Assembly (NCBI GenBank): GCA_013695925.1
Contig: JACCZO010000267.1
Span: forward strand, 1 to 13,642
Source: Chthoniobacterales bacterium
GTDB taxonomy: Bacteria > Verrucomicrobiota > Verrucomicrobiia > Chthoniobacterales > UBA10450
Reading direction: 5' to 3'
Length of the DNA stretch: 13,642 nt
How positions within the stretch are numbered: position 1 is the stretch's first letter; every line of letters begins with the position of its first letter. The translations under genes were made by a program, and so were the position numbers. The notes under the pieces are model-generated. The model was not told where the DNA came from, searched no databases, and saw only the letters and a program-made list of their open reading frames with translations. This document shows, piece by piece, positions 7,953-13,642 of this stretch.

Positions 7953-7971
7953 CGTTTCGCTGTGCGAAACG
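7953..7971 (+). terminator. Stem-loop after the aldo/keto reductase
   Basis: CGTTTCG (7953-7959) and CGAAACG (7965-7971) form a perfect seven-pair stem with a five-base loop, starting 8 bp after the TAG stop. Flanking bases GC/GC can extend it with a bulge. No T-tract follows, so it is not a classical intrinsic terminator; it may act as a transcript 3'-end hairpin. Confidence 0.45.
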
Positions 7972-7989
7972 CGGCAAAGAGCGTGAGTC

Positions 7990-8041
7990 GGAAGCGCCCC
8001 TCGCGTCGCCCACAGCGCGACGGCTATAAATAGCGCTTTCC
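7990..8041. repeat. Composite nested palindromic element upstream of floA
   Basis: Outer arms GGAAGCGC (7990-7997) and GCGCTTTCC (8033-8041) match with one extra T. Inside, CGTCGC (8004-8009) pairs with GCGACG (8017-8022), and GCTAT-AA-ATAGC spans 8023-8034. The TATAAA at 8025-8030 also resembles a -10 element about 40 bp before the floA ATG, although no -35 is visible. This could be a mobile palindromic repeat that doubles as, or carries, the floA promoter. Confidence 0.5.
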
Positions 8042-8071
8042 GCTCGCGCGTCCCTCTCGTAAATTCGGGCC

Positions 8072-9088
8072 ATGCAATCTTTTTATCTGGTGGGATTCGC
8101 ACTGCTTGCGCTGGTCGTGCTTGTGGCCGCGCTCGTGCTGTTCAAATTTATCGGCCTTTGGGTCCGCGCCTGGATCGCCAACGCGCCCGTCGGCATCGGC
8201 AAAATGGTCGGCATGAGTCTGCGCAAGGTGCCGGTCGGTTTGATCGTCGATAATCGCATCACCGCCGTCAAAGCGGGGATCGACATCCCGAGCGACCCTC
8301 TCGAAGCCCATTACCTCGCGGGCGGCGACGTTAGTCACGTCATCCTCGCCCTGATCGCGGCCGACAAAGCCGGCATCTCGCTTGATTTCAACCGCGCCTG
8401 CGCCATCGATCTGGCGACGAAAGGCACCGGCAAAACCGTCCTCGAAGCCGTGCGCACCAGCATCAATCCAAAAATCATCGACGTCCCCAGCGCCGCGATG
8501 GGCCGCAACACGATCGACGGCGTGGCCAAGGACGGCATCGGCGTGAAAGTGAAAGCGCGTGTGACCGTGCGTTCGCACCTCGACCGCTTCGTCGGCGGCG
8601 CGACCGAGGAAACGATCATCGCGCGCGTCGGCGAGGGGATTGTGACCTCGATCGGCTCGGCCGACACCTACAAGGACGTCCTTGAAAATCCCGATCGCAT
8701 TTCCAAGCTCGTCCTCCAGAAAGGTCTCGATAGCGGGACCGCCTTCGAGATTCTCTCGATCGACATCGCCGACGTAGATATCGGCGACAACATCGGGGCG
8801 AAACTGCAAACCGAGCAGGCCGATGCCGACAAGCGTGTCGCCCAGGCGAAAGCCGAAGTGCGCCGGGCGGCGGCCGTCGCGGTCGAGCAGGAAATGCGCG
8901 CCAAGACCCAGGAGATGCGGGCCAAGGTGGTGGAAGCCGAGTCGCTCGTCCCGCAGGCGATCGCCGACGCCTTCCGCAGCGGAAACCTGGGGATCATGGA
9001 CTACGTGCGGATGAAGAATGTCCAGGCCGACACCACGATGCGCGAATCGATCGGCACGACCGAGAAACCGGGCACCGAAAACGCCTAA
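8072..9088 (+). CDS. floA: Flotillin-like protein FloA
   Basis: The 338-residue product starts with a membrane-inserting hydrophobic segment (about 5-27, LVGFALLALVVLVAALVLF), then IGLWVRAWIANAPVGIGKMVGMSLRKVP. An SPFH/prohibitin-type region follows (to about 235; SADTYKDVLENPDRISKLVLQKGLDSGTAFEILSIDIADVDIGDNIG, with short gaps). The last part is an Ala/Glu-rich coiled coil (AQAKAEVRRAAAVAVEQEMRA), then SLVPQAIADAFRSGNLGIMDY. These blocks are diagnostic of FloA (the former UPF0365 group), a scaffold of functional membrane microdomains that oligomerises at the cytoplasmic face of the membrane. Length fits the family. It ends in the TAA of a GCCTAACG word and is followed 35 bp later by a small proline-rich membrane protein, its likely operon partner. 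Confidence 0.95.
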   Translation: MQSFYLVGFALLALVVLVAALVLFKFIGLWVRAWIANAPVGIGKMVGMSLRKVPVGLIVDNRITAVKAGIDIPSDPLEAHYLAGGDVSHVILALIAADKAGISLDFNRACAIDLATKGTGKTVLEAVRTSINPKIIDVPSAAMGRNTIDGVAKDGIGVKVKARVTVRSHLDRFVGGATEETIIARVGEGIVTSIGSADTYKDVLENPDRISKLVLQKGLDSGTAFEILSIDIADVDIGDNIGAKLQTEQADADKRVAQAKAEVRRAAAVAVEQEMRAKTQEMRAKVVEAESLVPQAIADAFRSGNLGIMDYVRMKNVQADTTMRESIGTTEKPGTENA

Positions 9089-9123
9089 CGATGACGACGA
9101 CTCGTCCCTGATCACGATCCACG

Positions 9124-9699
9124 ATGAATGATCCGGTCATTTTGTTCGTGCTGGCTGCACTGGCATTTGCTTTCAAGTGGCTGACCAGCCGGGCGGAGAA
9201 TCAAAAGAACAAAGCTGACTCGAAAGCACCTAACGAGCAGACTTCGGGGCCGCGTAGGCCGGTGCAGCGAACGCCGCCGCAGAGCGAGGAGGAACGGGTG
9301 CGCCGCTTCCTCGAGGCGCTCGGGATGCCGGAAGGGACTCAACCGCCTCCGCCCGTTCGGCGCCGGGTGGTGACTCCCGCGCCGCCGCCGGCGCAACGGC
9401 CAAAAGCGAAACGGAGTTTGGTGCAACCTTTGCCGCCTCTCGTTACCACCCCGGAGGAGATAGCGCGCCCGCCCGTCATGGAGCCCCCGCCGGTTCCCGA
9501 GCCTATCATGGTCGTGGAAACGAAGGCGCCCCCGGAGATCGTCCTCCCTCTGCGCCCGGCGGCACCGGTTGTCACTCAGTCGCTCTACGCGTCCTCGTTA
9601 GGCAGAATGCTTCGTTCGCGGGAGAGTATCCGGCAGGCGATAGTTTTGCGCGAAGTGCTAGGCCCGCCGCGCGGCCTCCAGGCGCTGGAGACGATCTAG
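9124..9699 (+). CDS. Proline-rich, N-terminally membrane-anchored protein of unknown function
   Basis: I do not recognise a named family. The 191-residue product starts MNDPVILFVLAALAFAFKWL, a single N-terminal membrane anchor (about 4-20). A basic linker, a short helical motif (about 54-67, EEERVRRFLEALGMPEG) and a long proline-rich region (about 72-150) follow. The C-terminal block is compact: SLGRMLRSRESIRQAIVLREVLGPPRGLQAL (given here only as its landmark residues, about 158-188). The two short folded blocks joined by a Pro-rich spacer suggest an adaptor. Its position 35 bp after floA suggests it works with, or is localised by, FloA. The longest uncertainty is function; the coding status looks good. 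Confidence 0.72.
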   Translation: MNDPVILFVLAALAFAFKWLTSRAENQKNKADSKAPNEQTSGPRRPVQRTPPQSEEERVRRFLEALGMPEGTQPPPPVRRRVVTPAPPPAQRPKAKRSLVQPLPPLVTTPEEIARPPVMEPPPVPEPIMVVETKAPPEIVLPLRPAAPVVTQSLYASSLGRMLRSRESIRQAIVLREVLGPPRGLQALETI

Positions 9700-9795
9700 C
9701 CGCGCGTTTGCGCCGGTCGCGTGCGTTTGGCCCCCTAACGGAAACACATCGCAAAATTTCTATCACGCTGCCGCCCCTCTGGCTATCAGTAAGCC

Positions 9796-10488
9796 GTGCA
9801 AGAGTGGTGCTATCGTTTTTCGTGCAGCCTGGGCCGAGTCGTCACGACTCCATTGGTCCGGCTTAACGTCTGGCACGCTCCCGGCGCGGCCGAGCCTTCC
9901 GGCGCTGCGATCGTAGTGGCCAATCACATCTCGCATTTCGACCCCGCTTTCCTGTACTCCCTTATCCAGCGGCCGGTCGATTGGATGACGACCGAAGAAT
10001 TTTATGCCAACCCGCTGATCGGCGCCTGGCTGCGCGCGCTCAACACCTTTCCGGTCGACCGTGTGCGACCCGATCGTCGTGCCCTCCGTGTCGGACTCGA
10101 GCGGCTCGCCGCCGGACGGCTGGTGGGGATATTTCCCGAGGGCGGAATTCGCGCGGGACCGACCTCGATTCTCGGCGGCGTCGCGCCGAAGAGCGGCGCG
10201 ACCATGCTCGCGCGCCTGGCGGACGTTCCGATCGTCCCATGCCTTATCTTCGGGAGCGATCGTCTCTATGCCGCGCGCAGTTGGCTCCCGGGGCCGCCGC
10301 GCGTTCCGATCTGGATGGCGATGGGCGCGACGCTCCACATTTCGGCGGGCGAGGAAGAAGAAGCCAACGAACGCCTCGCCGAAGCCCTCCGCGCCCTCGC
10401 ACGAGCGACGATCGCGCACTTCGATCTGCAACCCGACGATCTGCCCACCACTCCGCAACGCCGCAAGGGTCGGGAAGCGCTTGCCTAA
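9796..10488 (+). CDS. Lysophospholipid-type acyltransferase (PlsC/LPLAT superfamily)
   Basis: The 230-residue product carries the acyltransferase signature NHISHFD (H44 and D49 form the HX4D catalytic pair), the substrate-binding block FPVDR (85-89) and FPEGGIR with E115. These are the ordered motifs of 1-acylglycerol-3-phosphate acyltransferases and relatives, which transfer fatty acyl groups to glycerol or other lipid acceptors at the membrane. There is no obvious long transmembrane segment, so it is probably peripheral. The start is GTG at 9796, preceded by no Shine-Dalgarno; it gives a normal family N-terminus. The gene ends in the TAA of GCCTAACG (10484-10490), and the hydrolase ATG follows 11 bp later, so the two are probably co-transcribed. 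The acyl acceptor cannot be determined. Confidence 0.9.
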   Translation: MQEWCYRFSCSLGRVVTTPLVRLNVWHAPGAAEPSGAAIVVANHISHFDPAFLYSLIQRPVDWMTTEEFYANPLIGAWLRALNTFPVDRVRPDRRALRVGLERLAAGRLVGIFPEGGIRAGPTSILGGVAPKSGATMLARLADVPIVPCLIFGSDRLYAARSWLPGPPRVPIWMAMGATLHISAGEEEEANERLAEALRALARATIAHFDLQPDDLPTTPQRRKGREALA

Positions 10489-10499
10489 CGACTAGCGAC

Positions 10500-11495
10500 A
10501 TGCGCGCGCTCCTGCATCGCGGTTTTGGATTGGCGGTCGATCAAGTGCTGTGCGGCGCACTCGCCCTTCTCCACCGGCGCCATGCCGCCCAGAGTTCGAC
10601 GCGAGACGAGGTCGAGAAATACCTGACGATGTGCGAATCGCAGACGCGGCCGGAACATTTCGCGCTCCCCGCGACGATGGAGAATTTCTCCGCCACGGAA
10701 GCCGGGGTCATTAACTGGTCGAGTGCGGCCGAATCGGTGGCGGCGTTTCCGATGAATGGACGCGCGCACGTCGCTCTCTTTCGCGTCCGCCCGCAGGCCC
10801 CGACCGTGATCATGCTGCACGCCCTTATGTCGGCCTCGGATACGGGTTACCGGCGCTGGGCGCAACGCTTCAACGCGCTCGGATGGAACGCGGCTTTTAT
10901 CCATCTCCCTTTTCATTATTCCCGCCGGCCGCCCGGGCATCTGAACGGGGAACTCTGCTGGACGGCGAGCGTTCCTCTTACCGGCGACACCCTGCGCCAG
11001 GCGGTGGTCGAGGTGCGGCAGCTTCTGTCCTGGTTGCGCACGCAGGGGGTCCGGAAGTTTGGATTGCTCGGAACAAGCTACGGCGGGTGGGTCGCGGCCG
11101 TGGCGGCGTCGCTCGAGCCCGACCTTGCTTTTCTGGCGCTCCTCGCGCCGATGGTGAACATCGGCTACGCACTTTACGAAGGCCCGACGAGTTGGACGAT
11201 CCGCGGCCAGTTCGCCCGTGCCGGATTGGATCGGAACTTCTTTGAGCGTCACGCCCATCTTTCCTCGCCCTTGCACGCGCCGCCGGCCGACAACGCCGCG
11301 CAACGGACTGTGATTGTAGGAGGTGCGTTCGACCGGATCGTGCGGTTGGAGGATCTGGTCGCGTTGCGCGCAGCCTGGCCGGGGGCGGAACTGGTCACGG
11401 TGCCGCAGGCGCATTTTGGCTACGGCATGATTCCGCGCGCGGTGGAGCGGTTACGCGAGCGGGGCCTGCTCGGGACCGCCGCCGAGGCAGGGTGA
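10500..11495 (+). CDS. Alpha/beta hydrolase, ABHD18-like
   Basis: The catalytic triad is visible: S193 in GLLGTSYGGWVAA, D278 in GGAFDRIV and H305 in PQAHFGYG. The order and spacing fit an alpha/beta hydrolase fold (331 residues). The preceding VIMLHALMSASDTGYRRWAQRF supplies the oxyanion-hole strand, and FNALGWNAAFIHLPFHYSRRP resembles the ABHD18 (DUF2048) branch, which is poorly characterised. The frame is open back to 9981, within the upstream gene, but the ATG at 10500 is the sensible start because it follows the acyltransferase stop by 11 bp. The tight pairing suggests both act on the same lipid or ester, one adding and one removing acyl groups; that is inference. No signal peptide is clear. 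Confidence 0.85.
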   Translation: MRALLHRGFGLAVDQVLCGALALLHRRHAAQSSTRDEVEKYLTMCESQTRPEHFALPATMENFSATEAGVINWSSAAESVAAFPMNGRAHVALFRVRPQAPTVIMLHALMSASDTGYRRWAQRFNALGWNAAFIHLPFHYSRRPPGHLNGELCWTASVPLTGDTLRQAVVEVRQLLSWLRTQGVRKFGLLGTSYGGWVAAVAASLEPDLAFLALLAPMVNIGYALYEGPTSWTIRGQFARAGLDRNFFERHAHLSSPLHAPPADNAAQRTVIVGGAFDRIVRLEDLVALRAAWPGAELVTVPQAHFGYGMIPRAVERLRERGLLGTAAEAG

Positions 11496-11539
11496 TTGGC
11501 GTAGTTTTCGTTTGCGGGTGATCTTTCCGCTGCTAAAGC

Positions 11540-11545
11540 GATAAT
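11540..11545 (+). promoter_or_regulatory. Possible -10 element of tRNA-Leu
   Basis: GATAAT matches the -10 consensus at five of six bases and ends 10 bp before the mature tRNA 5' end, which fits a very short leader. A TTGCGG at 11512-11517 is -35-like, but the 22-bp spacer is too long, so confidence is low. Confidence 0.3.
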
Positions 11546-11555
11546 TCGCTGCAAA

Positions 11556-11639
11556 GCCGGCGTGGCGGAATTGGCAGACGCGCTAGACTCAAAATCTGGT
11601 ACTCGTAAGAGTGTGTGGGTTCGAGCCCCTCCGCCGGTA
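11556..11639 (+). tRNA. tRNA-Leu (anticodon CAA)
   Basis: The cloverleaf is complete. The acceptor stem GCCGGCG pairs with CGCCGGT (first pair G1-U72), with discriminator A at 11639. The anticodon stem CTAGA/TCTGG encloses the loop CTCAAAA with anticodon CAA, which reads UUG codons. A long variable arm (ACTC-GTAA-GAGT) marks a class II tRNA, and the T loop is TTCGAGC. The T stem has one U-U mismatch (second pair). CCA is not encoded, since GTT follows the discriminator, so it must be added after transcription. The D-region GGCGGAATTGGCAGACGC is typical of bacterial leucine tRNAs. Confidence 0.96.
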
Positions 11640-11656
11640 GTTTTCCCCATCTTTCG

Positions 11657-11727
11657 TTCTCGTGCTCGTGATCGTAATCGAATCTTTTCCATTCGATCAC
11701 GAGCACGATTAGGAGCACGAGCACGAG
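11657..11727. repeat. Simple-sequence inverted repeat between tRNA-Leu and ABC-F gene
   Basis: A 15-base arm TCGTGCTCGTGATCG (11660-11674) is repeated inverted at 11694-11708, and CGAAT/ATTCG closes the centre, leaving a short extra TAAT on one side. The right arm continues into direct copies of GAGCACGA (11701 and 11713) and GCACGAG. The element ends 9 bp before the ABC-F ATG. It is built from hexamer-like units (CGTGCT, CGTAAT), like dispersed repeats I associate with Verrucomicrobiota intergenic regions. It may form a stable hairpin in the ABC-F leader. Confidence 0.75.
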
Positions 11728-11736
11728 TCCGAATTC

Positions 11737-13605
11737 ATGCTCACTGTTTCACAAGTATCCAAATCTTTCGCCGGGCGCGTCCTCTTCGAGGATGTCTCGC
11801 TCCAAGTGAATCGTGGTGATCGCATCGGATTGGTCGGCCCGAATGGCGCGGGCAAATCGACCCTCTTCTCGCTTATTCTCGACGAAGCGTCCCCCGATTC
11901 GGGAAAGGTCTCGCTCGAGAAAAACGCGACGCTCGGTTATCTCCCGCAGGAAACCGCGATCGCTGGCGCCGAATCGGTTCTCGAGCTGGCCTGTGGCAAG
12001 TCGCACAAGGAACTCGAGGACGAGCATGACTGGGAGATCGAGCCGAAGGCCAAACGCATTCTCTCTGGACTCGCTTTTCGCGAGAGCGATTTCGATCGAC
12101 CGGCCAAGGCGCTGAGCGGCGGCTGGATCATGCGAGCTCATCTCGCGCGGTTGCTCGTAATGGAGCCCGATCTTTTGCTCCTCGACGAACCAACCAATCA
12201 CCTCGATCTCGATTCGTTAGTCTGGTTCCAGAATTATTTGCAAAATTATCCGGGCGCCATCCTCATTATCTCGCATGATCGCGAATTCCTGAACGCGCTC
12301 GTCGGGAGCATCGTCGAGATCGCGCAATCGAAGTTGCTCCGTTACCGCGGCAACTGGGACAGCTACGTCGAGCAGAAAGCCGCGCGCGAAGAACAACAGC
12401 TTTCGGCTTACAAGAATCAGCAGAAAGAGATCGCATCGCTCCAGCAATTTGCCGATCGCTTCCGGGCCAAGGCGAGCAAGGCCTCGCAGGCGCAGAGCAA
12501 GCTCAAGCAGATCGATCGGATGGAGAAAATCGCCGCCCCGACCGCGCAGGCGAGGACGATCAAGTTTCGTTTTCCGCAGCCGCTGCGGAGCGGATTGCGC
12601 GCGATCACGCTCAAGGAAGTGCGGCATGCCTACGGCGACCTGGTGGTTTACGAGTCGTTGAATTTCGAAGCCGAGCGCGGACAGCGCACGGTCTTGGTCG
12701 GCCCTAACGGCGCCGGGAAATCGACCCTCCTGAAACTGCTCGCCGGCATCCTGCCGGTCCAAAGTGGGGAACGCCAGGTCGGGCACAATGTGCGGGTCGG
12801 TTATTTCTCGCAGCACCGGGTCGAGATGCTCAACGTCAGGCACACTGTCCTCGAGAGCGTGCTCGATGTAGCCGAGCCCGTCTCGGAACAAACCGCCCGC
12901 ACCGTGCTCGGCTCGTTTCTCTTCCGCGGCGACGATGTTTTCAAAACCGTCGGCGTGCTCAGCGGCGGAGAAAAATCGCGCCTCGCTCTCGTGAAGCTCC
13001 TGCTCTATCCGCCCAACCTCCTTCTCATGGACGAGCCGACGACCCACCTCGACGTCGGTTCGATCGACGCTCTCATCGGCGCATTGCGACAATACGAGGG
13101 GACACTCATCTTCATCAGCCACGACGTGCATTTCATTCGCGCGATCGCGAGCAGCGTACTCCACATCAGCGTCGGCCGGCTCACTCCCTATGCCGGCGAT
13201 TACCAGTATTACCTCGACAAAACAGAGGCCGGCTCGGAACGCGCCGCGCTTACGGCCGGTAATGGCCTAACGAACGCCCAACCCGAAATCAATCGCCTGG
13301 AGGCGCCGCGGCGCGGTCCCGGATTGCGCGAACAAAAAGAGCAAAAACGCGCGGAAGCGGAAGCACGCAAGGCGGAGGCGAAAGCAAAACGCGAACGTGA
13401 GAAGCGAGTGCAGGAGCTCGAAATGCACATCGCCACCCTCGAAGGTCAGCAAAAGGAGCTGGCGATCGAATTGGAAGATCCCGCCGTCTACGAAGCGGGC
13501 GGGCGCGCGGTGGCCATCAACCGCGAGCTCTCCGCCGTCTCCGCCGAGCTCGAGCGACGAACCGTCGAATGGGAAAAGGCGACCGCCGAATTGGCGCCTG
13601 GGTAG
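11737..13605 (+). CDS. ABC-F family ATPase (YheS/Uup-like)
   Basis: Two ATP-binding cassettes on one chain without membrane segments define an ABC-F protein. The first has Walker A GPNGAGKS (34-41), signature LSGGW (126-130), Walker B LLLLDEPTNHLD (D150, E151) and switch H180. The second has Walker A 322-329, LSGGE (408-412), LLLMDEPTTHLD (D432, E433) and H462. The linker (about 215-270) is the basic, helical P-site tRNA interaction motif, including QQFADRFRAKASKASQAQ. The C-terminus (about 530-620) is an Ala/Glu/Lys coiled coil, like that of Uup and YheS. ABC-F proteins act on the ribosome in translation rather than in transport. Length (622) fits. The gene begins 9 bp after an inverted repeat and ends just before the hairpins at the right edge. 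Confidence 0.95.
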   Translation: MLTVSQVSKSFAGRVLFEDVSLQVNRGDRIGLVGPNGAGKSTLFSLILDEASPDSGKVSLEKNATLGYLPQETAIAGAESVLELACGKSHKELEDEHDWEIEPKAKRILSGLAFRESDFDRPAKALSGGWIMRAHLARLLVMEPDLLLLDEPTNHLDLDSLVWFQNYLQNYPGAILIISHDREFLNALVGSIVEIAQSKLLRYRGNWDSYVEQKAAREEQQLSAYKNQQKEIASLQQFADRFRAKASKASQAQSKLKQIDRMEKIAAPTAQARTIKFRFPQPLRSGLRAITLKEVRHAYGDLVVYESLNFEAERGQRTVLVGPNGAGKSTLLKLLAGILPVQSGERQVGHNVRVGYFSQHRVEMLNVRHTVLESVLDVAEPVSEQTARTVLGSFLFRGDDVFKTVGVLSGGEKSRLALVKLLLYPPNLLLMDEPTTHLDVGSIDALIGALRQYEGTLIFISHDVHFIRAIASSVLHISVGRLTPYAGDYQYYLDKTEAGSERAALTAGNGLTNAQPEINRLEAPRRGPGLREQKEQKRAEAEARKAEAKAKREREKRVQELEMHIATLEGQQKELAIELEDPAVYEAGGRAVAINRELSAVSAELERRTVEWEKATAELAPG

Positions 13606-13606
13606 C

Positions 13607-13642
13607 GCACGCATTCTGCGTGCTGGTCGCGCTGTTCCAGCG
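13607..13642 (+). repeat. Tandem hairpins with TTC loops, cut by the window edge
   Basis: GCACGCA-TTC-TGCGTGC (13607-13623) is a perfect seven-pair stem starting one base after the ABC-F stop. CGCTG-TTC-CAGCG (13630-13642) is a second stem with the same three-base loop and may extend past the edge. No T-tract is seen. It looks like the start of a multi-hairpin intergenic repeat, possibly also a transcript 3' end. Confidence 0.6.

Noticed and set aside
8024..9115. Long minus-strand open frame (363 codons) opposite floA
   Set aside because: It is antisense to a secure floA, has histidine/aspartate-rich shadow composition (many GDD, HAD, HRG strings) and matches no family; GC-rich codon bias on the other strand creates such frames.
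9981..10499. Upstream extension of the alpha/beta hydrolase frame
   Set aside because: It lies in another frame of the acyltransferase gene and is arginine/serine-rich; the ATG at 10500 follows the upstream stop directly.
10485..11414. Minus-strand open frame opposite the hydrolase
   Set aside because: It is antisense to a gene with a full catalytic triad; its composition is arginine/histidine-rich shadow.
11657..11727. CRISPR array
   Set aside because: The repeats are short, inverted and contiguous, with no evenly sized unique spacers and no cas genes.
11556..11736. Integrated element using tRNA-Leu as attachment site
   Set aside because: No integrase, no duplicated tRNA 3' end and no change of gene type are seen downstream; the following gene is a housekeeping-type ABC-F.
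12217..13164. Minus-strand open frame opposite the ABC-F gene
   Set aside because: It is the antisense image of two ATP-binding cassettes; no start signal or recognisable domain.

Overview
The window is a GC-rich bacterial chromosome segment with densely packed genes, mostly on the + strand. Three things point to the phylum Verrucomicrobiota, probably a soil lineage related to Chthoniobacter (Spartobacteria): the gene content (FloA-type flotillin, kinase-like membrane protein, GlsB-type protein), the near absence of Shine-Dalgarno sequences, and small palindromic or simple-sequence intergenic repeats. This placement is an inference from recognition; no marker gene settles it. I see no phage, transposase, CRISPR array or classical accessory island. 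The window reads as ordinary chromosome with some unusual genes and repeats.

Left part (1-3072): a thiolase-superfamily gene cut by the window edge, then a convergent minus-strand block. That block, read from right to left, holds a decayed paralog of a lipoprotein gene (2636-3004), a GlsB/YeaQ-type membrane protein (2268-2519), the intact lipoprotein-like paralog (1801-2235) and a glycine-rich protein of unknown function (1215-1760). The two related copies flank glsB.

Centre (3073-7944): a two-domain NYN plus LOTUS putative RNA-processing protein; a 585-residue membrane pseudokinase that has lost all three canonical catalytic positions; a luciferase-like flavin oxidoreductase whose 3' end overlaps the pseudokinase gene by 35 bp on the opposite strand; and, divergent from it, a YajO-type aldo/keto reductase. 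The divergent intergenic region holds a strong imperfect inverted repeat and a short repeat cluster.

Right part (7945-13642): a composite palindromic element precedes floA, which is followed by a proline-rich membrane-anchored protein. Next come a lysophospholipid-type acyltransferase and an alpha/beta hydrolase 11 bp apart (a likely lipid-related pair), a tRNA-Leu(CAA), a simple-sequence inverted repeat, and an ABC-F ATPase. The window ends in two tandem hairpins with identical TTC loops.

The observation that cuts across the genes is a short word, CCTAACG, present 12 times (11 on the + strand). It lies inside genes, across stop codons and between genes, which hints at a DNA-level signal. 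The strongest single-protein oddity is the pseudokinase.
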